Of a DNA stretch of 10,973 nt, positions 1-10,900 are shown one piece after another. This DNA comes from Phoronis ovalis (taxonomy: Eukaryota; Phoronida; Phoronidae): assembly GCA_028565635.1 (NCBI GenBank), contig JAOXYB010057689.1:1-10973 (forward strand), written 5' to 3'. The first letter of the stretch is position 1, and each line of letters begins with the position of its first letter. Under the pieces are notes generated by a model, which was not told the origin of the DNA, ran no database searches, and saw only the letters and a list, made by a program, of their open reading frames with translations. A program made the translations under genes and the position numbers.

Positions 1-138
1 CGGCCTTTGGCATAATCATATATCCTATATGATCAATTGTACACAAAATATTATCTTGCCAATAAGGCAGTTGGCTAAAAAAGGCAGTGCTTCATTGTTA
101 GAGTTTCAGTATATATCCTAGCTCCACCATAACTACGC

Positions 139-170
139 GAAACTACGCATATCTGGCTTTTCGTGCAGTG
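139..170 (+). repeat. 32-nt dispersed repeat, copy 1
   Basis: Begins GAAACTACGCATATCTGG and ends TTTTCGTGCAGTG. It matches the reverse strand of 3041-3072 with one mismatch, and similarity stops abruptly on both sides. It is probably a fragment of a dispersed element present elsewhere in the genome. Confidence 0.75.
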
Positions 171-341
171 AAATTTTCATCGTACGGATGAGCTTTATCG
201 AAAGGAAATAGATTTTGACGATGAAAATATTAGGACAAATACGTCAGATATTAGGATTATTTTTAGTACCAAACTCTCCATTGCCGGCAATAAGCAATCT
301 AGTCTTGCTCTAAGCCCTTCTGAATTTTTTTTTGGCATTTA

Positions 342-437
342 TTTTAATTGATTTACCTCATTACTGAGATGTATCCCTGTCTTGTGGACGCCCCATTTGA
401 TAGGGCGCCATATATTTGATAGTGAAATCAATTAAAA
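342..437. repeat. Short inverted repeat enclosing a GC-rich hairpin
   Basis: TTTTAATTGATTT at 342-354 is perfectly repeated in inverse at 425-437. Between them lies a CGCCC/GGGCG stem (389-407). A second such stem occurs at 553-566, and CTTGTGGA at 381-388 recurs inverted at 527-534. It could be a decayed fold-back element; chance is possible in AT-rich DNA. Confidence 0.4.
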
Positions 438-983
438 GAATATTATTTTTAGCGGGAAATTTCTGGATCTTATAAAAAATCACTTCTTATTAATTAACCA
501 CATTAATTTAAAAAAATTAAAAAATATCCACAAGGACTTTAACAATTGAAAACGCCCCACAGGGCGAGTGCACACTCATCTGATTAAAATAGTGAATATA
601 AATGTTAGAAACTGCATCATTATACGCAGTCAAGTGGAAAATGCATTCAACTCGAAACAGCATATTTTAATTTAAGTATTTTTTGCTGGGTGGGAACCAT
701 TCTAGCGTAATGACCATGTCTTCAATTAGCATATATAGGCAAAAGACGTATGTTATTCCTGAATAAAATGTTATTGTAAATTCAATCTAAATATTATAAA
801 ACATTTGCCACTACAAAAATTGGTGGGATTTACATGCATATCACAAGGTAAAATAAGAATGCCTTGCGAAAGAAATTACTATATAAAATTCCAACGTATG
901 AATTATTCAGTCAGTCCATATCCTCTGGATGCTATTAAACTAAGTGCCTCTGATTAAAATAGTTTCGATTCATTGAACAAGAT

Positions 984-989
984 TTTATT
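984..989 (-). promoter_or_regulatory. Possible polyadenylation signal AATAAA
   Basis: TTTATT on the plus strand reads AATAAA on the gene strand, about 760 nt past the stop. I saw no canonical hexamer closer to the stop; a variant AATACA near 1555 is an alternative. In DNA this AT-rich the hexamer is expected by chance, so support is weak. Confidence 0.25.
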
Positions 990-1751
990 TATATAGGAAA
1001 CAAGAAAACGAAAAAGTATAGATATAGTTTCGAGAGTTTTTAGACAACATGAAAATAGATGTAATTTCCAATGACAACATATTTCGCAATTATTAACACT
1101 ACACACGACATGAAATACTACCCTCCGTAATATATAAAGGCGCGTGAAATAATAATGCATAAACAAACTTATTGTCAGAATTAAATGAAATACCAGAAGC
1201 TATGTCCATGCAGCCATAGTTTTCGGCACAACTTATTCAAAAATAAACTTTGTATGTTACATTTTCAATAAGTGGCTGGCTGACTTAAGACAGTCGGGTT
1301 GGAATTTTGGAAACAGCACAGCAGGAAAATCATAGCTTGACCCTACATACTATAGTAACTGGCCTTTAAAAATTATGATTCTGTCGTATGCGAAATAGAT
1401 GCCATTTTCAAATGTAGCAATCGTCATGATATTAACTAATGGAAGTATGAAAAAATAGCAAAATAAAAACTCCTTTATCCGATGTTGGTACTTGTACTCT
1501 GGGTACCATTTGGTAAAATTCGATCGAGTTTTTATCCACAACTACACCTTATGTATTATTATAGTATCTAGTCATGTCCAGATATAAAGTAAAACGATTA
1601 TTCGTCATTATTAGAATCTTTCTGATATGTACATTTTTTGTTACGTTATTTCCTCATTAGCCATTCAAAATTTGATATTAAAGCTTATAGTTTGAATGAC
1701 GATTCAGCTATCTTGTTATATAGACATTATTACATATTAATATATACATAT

Positions 1752-1951
1752 TTATGGATCAGCACATTTGGTTCTCTCTGGCCAGTCACAAACACATACG
1801 CCCTTGGCAGTATTAAAGCGTAATTTAGCAGGACAGATGTGAACTCCATTATTACCATTCGACAAGTCTTCCTGATGGAATTTTGTACAGTTGGTATTGG
1901 GCACAATGGTGTAACGGTTGCCTCTCTCATCGCAAGAAGACGGCGTAACAG
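1752..1951 (-). CDS. Terminal exon: chitin-binding type-2 (CBM14/peritrophin-A-like) domain and stop codon
   Basis: The acceptor AG at 1953-1952 follows an AT-rich tract. The exon begins in phase 1 (G|CT, Ala), codes for 66 residues and ends KCADP then TAA at 1754-1752. Peritrophin-A landmarks in order are [23 protein letters not shown], and CDWPERTKC near the end. Cysteines fall at exon residues 7, 22, 40, 53, 55 and 63. In the usual family pattern the third cysteine follows a (Y/F)-Y-Q type motif. Here that place is Glu (FHQE), and an extra cysteine sits two residues before the CDWP cysteine, so the count stays at six but the spacing is unusual. The aromatic residues typical of chitin contact (Tyr, Phe, Trp) are kept. 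It probably anchors the EGF rod to chitin or a related glycan; that is inference. Confidence 0.85.
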
Positions 1952-4900
1952 CTACAATATAAAAAACAAACCACGATAAATGACGCGCAGCTCCAAAACT
2001 AAGCATGACTAACTTAATGTTATGGTTACAGTAAACGTGTAAATTCCCTGGAGACTTTGGTCTGGTAGCATATTCATTATTAATGATCTGAGTGTCCGGG
2101 AATGAGTGATTCTAGATGACGGAAATATCCAGAAATAAAAACAACTTTAAAGTATCCCAGTAAACTGTCCGGAAGAAAATATTCAAACCGACAGGAACGT
2201 CTTTTTTGATTGGATTCTAAGCTAATTAGTTTAGTATCAAACTTAAAATGAGCGTACTAAAACATTATTCATGGTAGGAATCAGTAGTGGATCGATATTA
2301 TTTTATTAGTACTAGACATGACAAAAACAGGTTTCTTTCCAATTCCCAGGAGCGTAATTTTCTTTCATGCCACTCACACGGGCATTTTCTGAGCTCCAGA
2401 GTCACTCCGCAGTGGACATTTAAGTAACCATGTCAAAACATGGTACGTACTGCTTGCCCATGGAACATATTGCTTGCCCTTCCGGCAATAATAGATACTT
2501 TATTTTCAGTTAACGCAACATTTACCGTTACAAGAATAGCCATTTGCGTCTAACCTAAATCCCGCATTACAACTGCAAGCAAAACCACCATTTGTTATTG
2601 TACAAATCTGATCACAATTGGAAAAAATTTAAAATCAATCACGAAAACTAAAAAGGTATAGATTGTTTGAGAACGACCATAATCAAATTGTATGTTATGT
2701 ATATGCAAAACACTACAAAACTCGGTCAGAGACCAGTAGCCTGTAGTTTTATGCAATTTAGCGCATCTGATATGGCTACGGTGATAGAGGATCTAATATT
2801 CATTTTAAAAGTGTTGCACTTACCGTTACAAGAATAGCCATTTGTGTCTAGCTCAAATCCCGCGTTACAGCCACAGTCAAAGCCACCATTTGTATTGGTG
2901 CATATCTGAGCACAATTAGCTGTCCCTGCCGAACATTCGTTCACATCTACCAAATAAGCGATATAGCATCTTCAATTAATTGTATTTACATTACATGTAC
3001 ACTTTGTGTGCACATTAAGGAAAATTAAAGAATGTAGGAACACTGCACGAAAATCCAGATATGCGTAGTTTCTTACTGAATCATTTAATTTTCGAAAATT
3101 AAATGATTCAGTAAGTAAACGACGAATAAACGTATGAAAATGTTACGCAAATCGAATATTCTTTAGCACTGAGTCACAATTACGGGCAGCTTAATACTGG
3201 ATACTCATGATAAATTATAAATTTCATTTATAACGGAGGAGCTACTTATACCATTGCAAGAATATCCATTTGTGTCTAGCTCAAATCCCGCGTTACAGCT
3301 GCAATCAAAACTGCCATTTGTATTGGTGCATTTCTGGGCACAATTAGCCGTCCCTGCCGAACACTCATTCACATCTAGAAAAGGTAACAATTACAAGGAT
3401 TCTTGATTACAATTTTGATTCAGTAACGTTGCACTAAATGCACTACGGCAAGTAATTATAAATTGGTCAGTAAGAGAAATGTACTGCTCAAACTAAAGCT
3501 GTTCGGATTGTCCTCAGTAGCTACTGTAGATAGCCTCTGCTATACATGCAGTGCAATGCAGTGATTGATTTTAAATACAATGTTACAAGATTTACATACA
3601 TAGCAGTACACTTTACCGTTACAAGAATAGCTATTTGTGTCTAACTCAAATCCCGGGTTACAACTGCAGACAAAACCACCATTTGTATTGCTGCAAATCT
3701 GAGCACAGTTATCTGTAGCTGCCGTACACTCGTCCACGTCTACAAAAAGTAACTTCAGCGATTCGAGATCCGGATTTAGATTTACATACTCGAATAAAAA
3801 AAATGGTACTGTGGTGTAAGGATGAATTTAGAGTTAGCTAGATGTATTTAAAACTGAATCAAAGTCCGTAGTAGAAAACACTATTTTCTGCGAAGAAAGC
3901 TTCCTACAATTTTATAAAATACATAATATGAACAGTGGAAAAAAGCTTAAATCAGTCTCCAAAACCAATTAAAAACATATGCATTATTTAAAAATCAGTG
4001 TAAATTAAAATTCTATGTTTCATTCATTCATAAGCTGCATGTGCAATTTTGCGCATATGGTGAACTGATCATAGTGAAGGTCATATGATAATCATAAAAG
4101 TGTGACTAGATCTAGAATTTTACCTTCACAAGAATGACCGTTTGCATCTAGCTCAAATCCCTGGTTACAACTACAGTCAAAACCGCCATTTGTATTGGTG
4201 CAAATCTGAGCACAATTATCTGTACCTGCCATACACTCGTTCACATCTACAAATATAAGCAAAATTAATCGTCTAAACTATTTTCAGTTACGTTGCACTA
4301 AAATATAAGCGCGCATATTAAGCTGAAATGAACCAAAAGGATTTAGTAAAGGTAAGTAAACAGTGTACAACGTACGTACTGCGCAAAATAAGACGTTCGA
4401 ATTTTCTTAACAGTTTGAACTGCCACCGTTAAGTGCAATACAATAATGGATTTTGAATAAATTATTGCAAGTATTCATTTGTAAATGGCTCTACTTGCTT
4501 ACCGTTACAAGAATAACCATTTGTGTCTAGTTCAAATCCCGCATTACAGCTGCAATTAAAACCACCATTTGTATTGGTGCAAACCTGAGCACAGTTGTCA
4601 GTGCCTGCCGTACAGTCGTCCACATCTAGAAAAGGTAACAACAACGCTTTTCGATTGGAATATATGGATTGATGTAATCAAGGGGAAATTGGTGCCATGA
4701 GACTTTGCTTAGCTAAACTCTCGCTTTTCCGCCGTTGTCAAACCGCAATTTGTAAACAGCGTACAATGTCCTGCGCAAAATAAGACTTGATTTTAACGAC
4801 AGTTTGATTGCTACGTGCAGTCTCCGTAAAAAGGAAGGTATGCATTATTTATTTAAGAATCGCTATTAATTAAAATCGTGTGTTCAGTTATATATGGGTA

Positions 4901-7900
4901 TAGGATATGTGTCATGTTAATAAAAATACTACTTGTACTATACTACAATTACTTCTGATACTACTCTATCAGTACCAGCATCAACAACACCAACACCATC
5001 ACCACCACTACTAATATGTATACACTATGATGTTGGACCAACATATTTTTTATCAGGAACAAAAGCTTTTATGCAGAGAATTATAGCATTTTTACGGACA
5101 AGCGTGGATATGATGTGCAATTTTGCACATATGGTGAGCCGATAGTAGTATGTGTCTAATAATAATGTGTTACTGGACTCTTACCGTTACAAAAATAACC
5201 ATTTGCATCTAGCTCAAATCCCGGGTTACAGCTACAGTCAAAACCGCCATTTGTATTGGTGCAAATCTGAGCACAATTATCTGTACCTGTCATACACTCG
5301 TTCACATCTACAAACATAAGTGAAATTGCTGAAATTAATTTCGGTTACGTTGCACTTTTTAGCGCTCATATATGAAGCAGAAGACCACGGCAAGAAAACT
5401 ATGTTAGCAATGTACAACGTATTGCGCAAAACAAGATGTTGGAATTTTCAGAACAGTTTAAACTATCACCATTTTGAAATAAATTATTGCAAGTTTTTAT
5501 TAAGAAACAGTGCTACTTTTTTATAGTGGTACTTTACCGTTACAAGAATAGCCATTTATGTCTAGCTCAAATCCCGCATTACAGCTGCAGTCAAAACCGC
5601 CATTTGTATTGGAGCAAATCTGAGCACAATTGTCAGTGCCTGCCGTACACTCGTCCACATCTACAAAAGGTAAGATTACTTCTGCAGTATTCCAGAATAC
5701 GTAGTGTGAAAATTGGAAAATATTTTAAATCAATCTCCATAACTAATAACATGCATGCATTATTTAAGAATCACTAGAAATTGAAATTGTATGTTAGTTA
5801 TTTATATGTGGAATGCTATATAAGACACGCGTCATGTTAATAAAAATGCTACTACTGCTACTGCTACTGCTACTGCTACTGCTACTACTACTACTACAGC
5901 TGCTGCTAGTACTGCTACTGCTATGCAGGATCAATGCTTTTATTCAGAACATTTTCTCACGAGTCGACATGAACTTGTTAAACAATTTAGTGCATCTGAT
6001 AAGCCAAGCATCGTAAAGGATTTAATATTAAACTTAGCAACAAAAAAGCATAAATAAACTACGCCAAGAAAATTAAGTAAGCGATGTACTACACAAAATA
6101 ATTTGTTCAATGTACAATGTAATGATATATTTTAAATAAAGTATTGCAAATTTATATTTAAAAATAGCGCTACTTTTTACCGTTGCAAGAATAGCCATTT
6201 GAGTCTAGCTCAAACCCAGCGTTACAGTTGCAGTCAAATCCACCATTTGTATTAGTGCAAATCTGAGCACAGTTATCAGTACCTGCCGTGCACTCGTTCA
6301 CATCTACAAAAGGTAACAGACTTTTTTATGGAATAGCTTTTGAAATAATATTATACATACTATTTATATATTATAACAGTTAATAAGAATATCACTACAT
6401 ACTATTACTATCGCTACTTTTACAAGTCATACACTATACGATCCACGTCTCGATTTTTTTTATCGGAAACACTGCTTTTATTCATGCCATTATAGCTTTC
6501 TTATAAGCTGACGTGGATATGTACTGTCTAGCGCAACTGATACATTAAACGTCTTGGAGGATCAAATTATAATTTTATAAAAGCGTTACTCGTACCGTTA
6601 CAGAAATGTCCATTTACATCTAGCTCAAATCCCGCGTTACAGCTACAGTCAAAACCGCCATTTGTATTGGTGCAAATTTGAGCACAGTTATTTGTGCCTG
6701 CCACACACTCATTCACATCTACAAAAATCAGTGAAAACGTCTAAAAGTATTTTCAGTTACGTTGCACTTAGCACGCACATATAGCAGAAATAAACAACGA
6801 CAAGGAAATTATTCAGTAAGAAAAAGGCGTACAACGTATGCGCGTAATAAGACGTGCTACATTTTTCAACATTTGTCTGACACGTTAACGTGCAATAATG
6901 AATTATAAATGTCGATTTTTCAGATATTTATAGCGCAACTTACCATTGCAAGAATAGCCATTTGTGTCTAGTTCAAATCCGGGGCTACAGCTGCAGTCAA
7001 AACCACCATTTGTGTTGGTGCAATTATGAGCACAATTAGCCGTCCCTGACGAACACTCGTTCACATCTACGAAATATAAAGACAAAGATTTGTACTCAAT
7101 GAAAAAATGGTGTTTCATGTAAAAGATATTACCTAATAATATGAGTTCTATTAAATAACGAATGTAAACAATCAATTCCTGTAACAGAAAATAATGTAAT
7201 TAAAATATAACGTCTGCCATATTTTAGAATATACAGCATGAACAGTAAAAACAAGATTTAAATTTGTCTCCTAAACCAAGAACATGTACTCATAGTTTAA
7301 GAGTTTATATACACCAGAATTGTATGTTTGACTGTTTTTTGTATACACTATACGACTCAATGCTCTATGAACCAGTATATTTTTTATCAGCTGCAGTTCA
7401 TTTAATCAGATTGGGGCTAAGGGGTCTAATAATGATCTTAAAAGCGTGTATCCCACCGTTACAAGAATAGCCATTTGAGTCTAGCTCAAACCCAGCGTTA
7501 CAACTGCAGTCAAATCCGCCATTTGTATTAGTGCAAATCTGATCACAATTGTCAGTGCCTGCCGAACACTCGTTCACATCTACAAAAGGAAAGAACAAAG
7601 ATTAAATTTTTGCACCTAAAGAGGAAAACAATTTTAAAATGTGAGTTTGGACAATGTAATTTAAAAAAGTATATTTAAAAACTTAACCATTCAAAGTCTG
7701 GAACAGAGAGTATTGTAAAGATAATTCCTATTCAGTATTAATTTTATGATAAACAGCAAGAACAGTGAAAAAATGATTAATCAGTCGCTAGAACTTAGAA
7801 AACTATTTGCGTTATTTAAGAATGACTATAAATTAGAGCTTTATGTTTTAGTTACGTTTCCGAAACTCGACATAGCTGGTGTCAAATTACGATATAAAGT

Positions 7901-10900
7901 ACCACTAATATTACTACTACTACTAATATTAATACTACTACCATTACTACTACCACTACCACTACAACTACGTACAGAATAAGACGTTCAAATAATTACC
8001 GTTACAAGAATATCCATTGGTGTCCATCTCGAATCCCCTATTACAGCTGCAGTTAAAACCACCATTTGTGTTGGTGCAAATCTGAGCACAATTGTCAGTG
8101 CCTGCCGTACACTCGTTCACATCTACAAAAGGTAACGTTGATTGGGATATCAATTTATGTTATCAAGGGAAAATAGTGCAATTTTAATTCGCATTCTTAT
8201 TAACGAAAAATATGAGTTAGATATGTTTAATAGTGAATGTTAACCATAAAAGTCTGAAATATAAAACACCGTTAAGAACATTTCTGCAATATTTCAGAAT
8301 TCAAACCATGATAGTGTTGGAAAGATTTAAATCATGTACCAAAAATAAACATTATTTATAAATATCGTACAGTTCAGCACTTCTAATAAGCAGATATTCG
8401 TGGAGGTTTAATAAGAATCTTAAACGTGTGTCTCTTACCGTTACAGGAATAGCCAGTTGTATCTAGCTCAAATCCCGCATTACAACTGCAGTCAAAACCA
8501 CCATTTGTATTAGTGCAAATATGAGCACAATTATCTGTGCCTGCCAAACACTCGTTCACATCTGCAAAAATAAGCGACACTGTCTTCAATTATTTTCAGT
8601 TACATTGTAGTTATGGCGCACATGAAGCTCCAATAAATTACGGCATGCAAATTCAGTAAGTATTGTGCAAAATAGAACAGAGAATTCTTTAACAGTTTCA
8701 CAGTCACTATTACGTGCATTTCAGTAGTGGATTTCAAAGGATAAACTACTAGAAATTGAATATTAAAATAGCTCGACTTTTATCAGTCTGAATAAATCCA
8801 TCCGTTAGTGTTCCATACCTTCTCAATTAACGTCTGAGCTTAACCATAGTCAATTGTTGTTATATTTCCTCAATATAACATGATCGAAACAATTACGTCA
8901 TCAATCTTTTGCCAATCGAGATGACTTTCTCTCTGCGTGATCCATCGTCGCCTATCGTATATATTCTATCTTTGTGACTCATTCTGAATAGGTATTACTT
9001 GTTGCTTAGTGGACTATAGGTAAACTATGCAGGACAGAATGTGTGTGATCAACCCCCACCTGCTTAGTCCACTGTTATACCTATTATTGTAAGCCGCAAT
9101 TTGATTGGTGTCAAGACTTTCGAGATACTTTAATTTAGTAGAAATAAAGGGATTACCGTTCTTCAGCTTTTCAAGCTAATAAACAAAAATTGACTATGGT
9201 TAAGCCCAGACGTTAGTTGAGAAGGTACGGAACACTAACAGATGGATTTATGCAGAAAGGACTTTTACCGTTACAAGAGTAGCCATTTGTGTCTAGCTCA
9301 TATCCAATGTTACAGCTACAGTCAAACCCACCATCAGTATTAGTGCAAATCTGAGCACAATTGTCTGAACTTGTGGAACACTCGTTCACATCTAAAAAAA
9401 TTAGCGACATTGCCTTCGTATACTTTTATCAACGTTACAGTTAGAGTGCATATGGAGCAAACTATGCAGTTATTGATTGTCGTACAACGGTCTGTGGGAA
9501 ATGGGACTATTATAGAAAGTTTTGAGTTACATCAGTAACAACAGGTGTAGTAATGCGTTTTAAATGAAAAGTTATTAGAATATTTATTTTAAATAGCGAG
9601 ATTTTTACCGTTACAAGAATATCCATTTATATCTAGCTCAAATCCTGCATTACAGCTGCAATTAAGTCCGCCAATTGTATTGGTACAAATCTGAGCGCAG
9701 TTATCTGTTCCTGTTGCACATTCGTCTACGTCTATAAAAATAAACGTAAACGAACTAGTTTTCATCTTATTTGAGTAGTAACATTGTACTTGGGATGGAA
9801 TCGTCTTAAACTATTTTCGATTATGATTGTATTATTTTGTTATTTATATTGTTATATATATTTGTTTGTTATTTATATTTGATACAGCTAAACACACTTT
9901 TACTGTTACTATTACTGCTGATAATAATAATTACTAAGTGCGCTACCAATGCTTTAACTACTTGAACACTATTCGATCCAAGGGATTCTAAATTGTATCG
10001 AGAACAAATGGTAGAGATACCTCTAATAATTAATAATAATCTTCAAAAAGGAATGACTCTTACCGCTACAGGAATAGCCATTTGTATCTAGCTCAAATCC
10101 CGCATTACAACTGCAGTCAAAACCACCATTTGTATTAGTGCAAATATGAGCACAATTATCTGTGCCTGCCAAACACTCGTTCACATCTACAAAAAAATAA
10201 GCGATCCTGTCTTCAATTATTTTCAGTTACATTGTAGTTAATTATGGCGCACATGAAGCTCCAATAAATTACGGCATGCAAATTCAGCAAGTATTGTGCA
10301 AAATAGAACAGAGAATTCTTTAACAGTTTCACCGTCACTATTACGTGCATTTCAGCAGTGGATTTCAAATGCTAAACTATTAGAAAGTGTATATTAAAAT
10401 AGTTCGACTTTTCTCAGTCTGAATAAATCCATCCGTTAGTGTTCCATGCCTTCTCAATTAACGTCTGAGCTTAACCATAGTCAATGTTTGTTATATTTCC
10501 TCAATATAACATGAGCGAAACAATTACGTCATCAATCCTTTGCCAATGGAGATGACTTTCTCTCTGCGTGATCCATCGTCGCCTATCGTATCTATTCTAT
10601 CTTTATGACTCATTCTGAATAAGTCTTGCTTGTTGCTTAGTGGACTATAGGTAAACTATGCAAGACAGAATGTGTGTGATCAACCCCCCACCCGCTTAGT
10701 CCACTGTTATACCTATTATTGTAAGCCGCAATTTGATTGGTGTCAAGACTTTCGAGATACTTTAATTTAGTAGAAATAAAGGGATTACCGTTCTTCAGTT
10801 TTTCGAGCTAATAAACAAAAATTGACTATGGTTAAGCCCAGACGTTAGTTGAAAAGGTACGGAACACTAACAGATGGATTTATGCAGAAAGGTCTTTTAC

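Larger units (their letters stand above)
1..1751. other. 3' UTR and downstream DNA with no supported gene
   Basis: The two strands show only short, stop-rich frames with no recognisable domain. The left portion contains low-complexity AT-rich DNA, a 13-nt inverted repeat (342-354 and 425-437), two CGCCC/GGGCG hairpins (389-407 and 553-566), one copy of a 32-nt dispersed repeat and a 15-nt direct repeat (579-593 and 949-963). The part next to the stop codon must include the 3' UTR, but its end cannot be fixed. Confidence 0.6.
1952..2823 (-). other. Last intron (872 nt if the dead exon is skipped)
   Basis: Runs from the EGF-17 donor to the acceptor of the chitin-binding exon. It holds the dead EGF exon (2526-2620), the 20-nt tandem duplication and, at about 2630-2823, DNA of intron family B (for example GCGCATCTGAT at 2761-2771). 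I saw no other coding match at 1952-2525. Confidence 0.7.
2947..3251 (-). other. Intron, family A, enlarged by an insertion of about 80 nt
   Basis: The ends align with the intron at 8562-8774 (AAATAAGCGA near the acceptor, ATTCAGTAAGT, and ATTCTTTA further right). The palindrome's left arm and the 32-nt repeat form the extra segment. At 305 nt it is about 80 nt longer than the family norm. Confidence 0.65.
8562..9268 (-). other. Intron, family A, carrying a MITE
   Basis: 707 nt. Removing the element and one 8-bp target copy leaves about 222 nt, matching other family A introns (217-256 nt). The ancestral blocks ATTTTCAGTTACATTGTAG (8592-8610) and ATTCAGTAAG are present to the right of the acceptor. 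Confidence 0.75.
8433..9391. repeat. Recent tandem duplication, left copy (EGF-5, MITE intron, EGF-4)
   Basis: High similarity to 10058-10973 starts just left of the EGF-5 donor and runs through the end of EGF-4. The offset is 1,625 nt at EGF-5/EGF-2 and 1,632 nt at EGF-4/EGF-1. The repeating unit probably spans three exons (EGF-5, EGF-4, EGF-3). Confidence 0.88.

Noticed and set aside
579-963. 15-nt direct repeat TCTGATTAAAATAGT (579-593 and 949-963)
   Set aside because: Short and AT-rich; flanks do not match, so it is not evidence of an element on its own.
954-1541. Minus-strand frames of 63-70 codons (954-1166 and 1350-1541)
   Set aside because: No domain, no codon pattern and no splice or start context beyond chance; AT-rich filler reading.
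1638-1930. Plus-strand frame 1638-1823 and minus-strand frame 1730-1930
   Set aside because: Both overlap the chitin-binding exon in other frames and have no support of their own.
3250-3300. TCAAATCCCGC-like stretches resembling the T-loop end of a tRNA gene
   Set aside because: They are the GFELD codons of the EGF exons on the other strand; no cloverleaf surrounds them.
5813-6016. Plus-strand frame with a long leucine run
   Set aside because: It is the ACT/GCT triplet tract of an intron read in one frame; nothing else in it looks coding.
7746-7982. Plus-strand 78-codon frame ending in a leucine/proline run
   Set aside because: Produced by the intron triplet tract at 7901-7970 plus random upstream codons.
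2726-9410. Many small separate genes, each one EGF domain
   Set aside because: Each frame runs past a GT donor or an AG acceptor into intron. The uniform 123-nt length and shared phase show they are exons of one gene.
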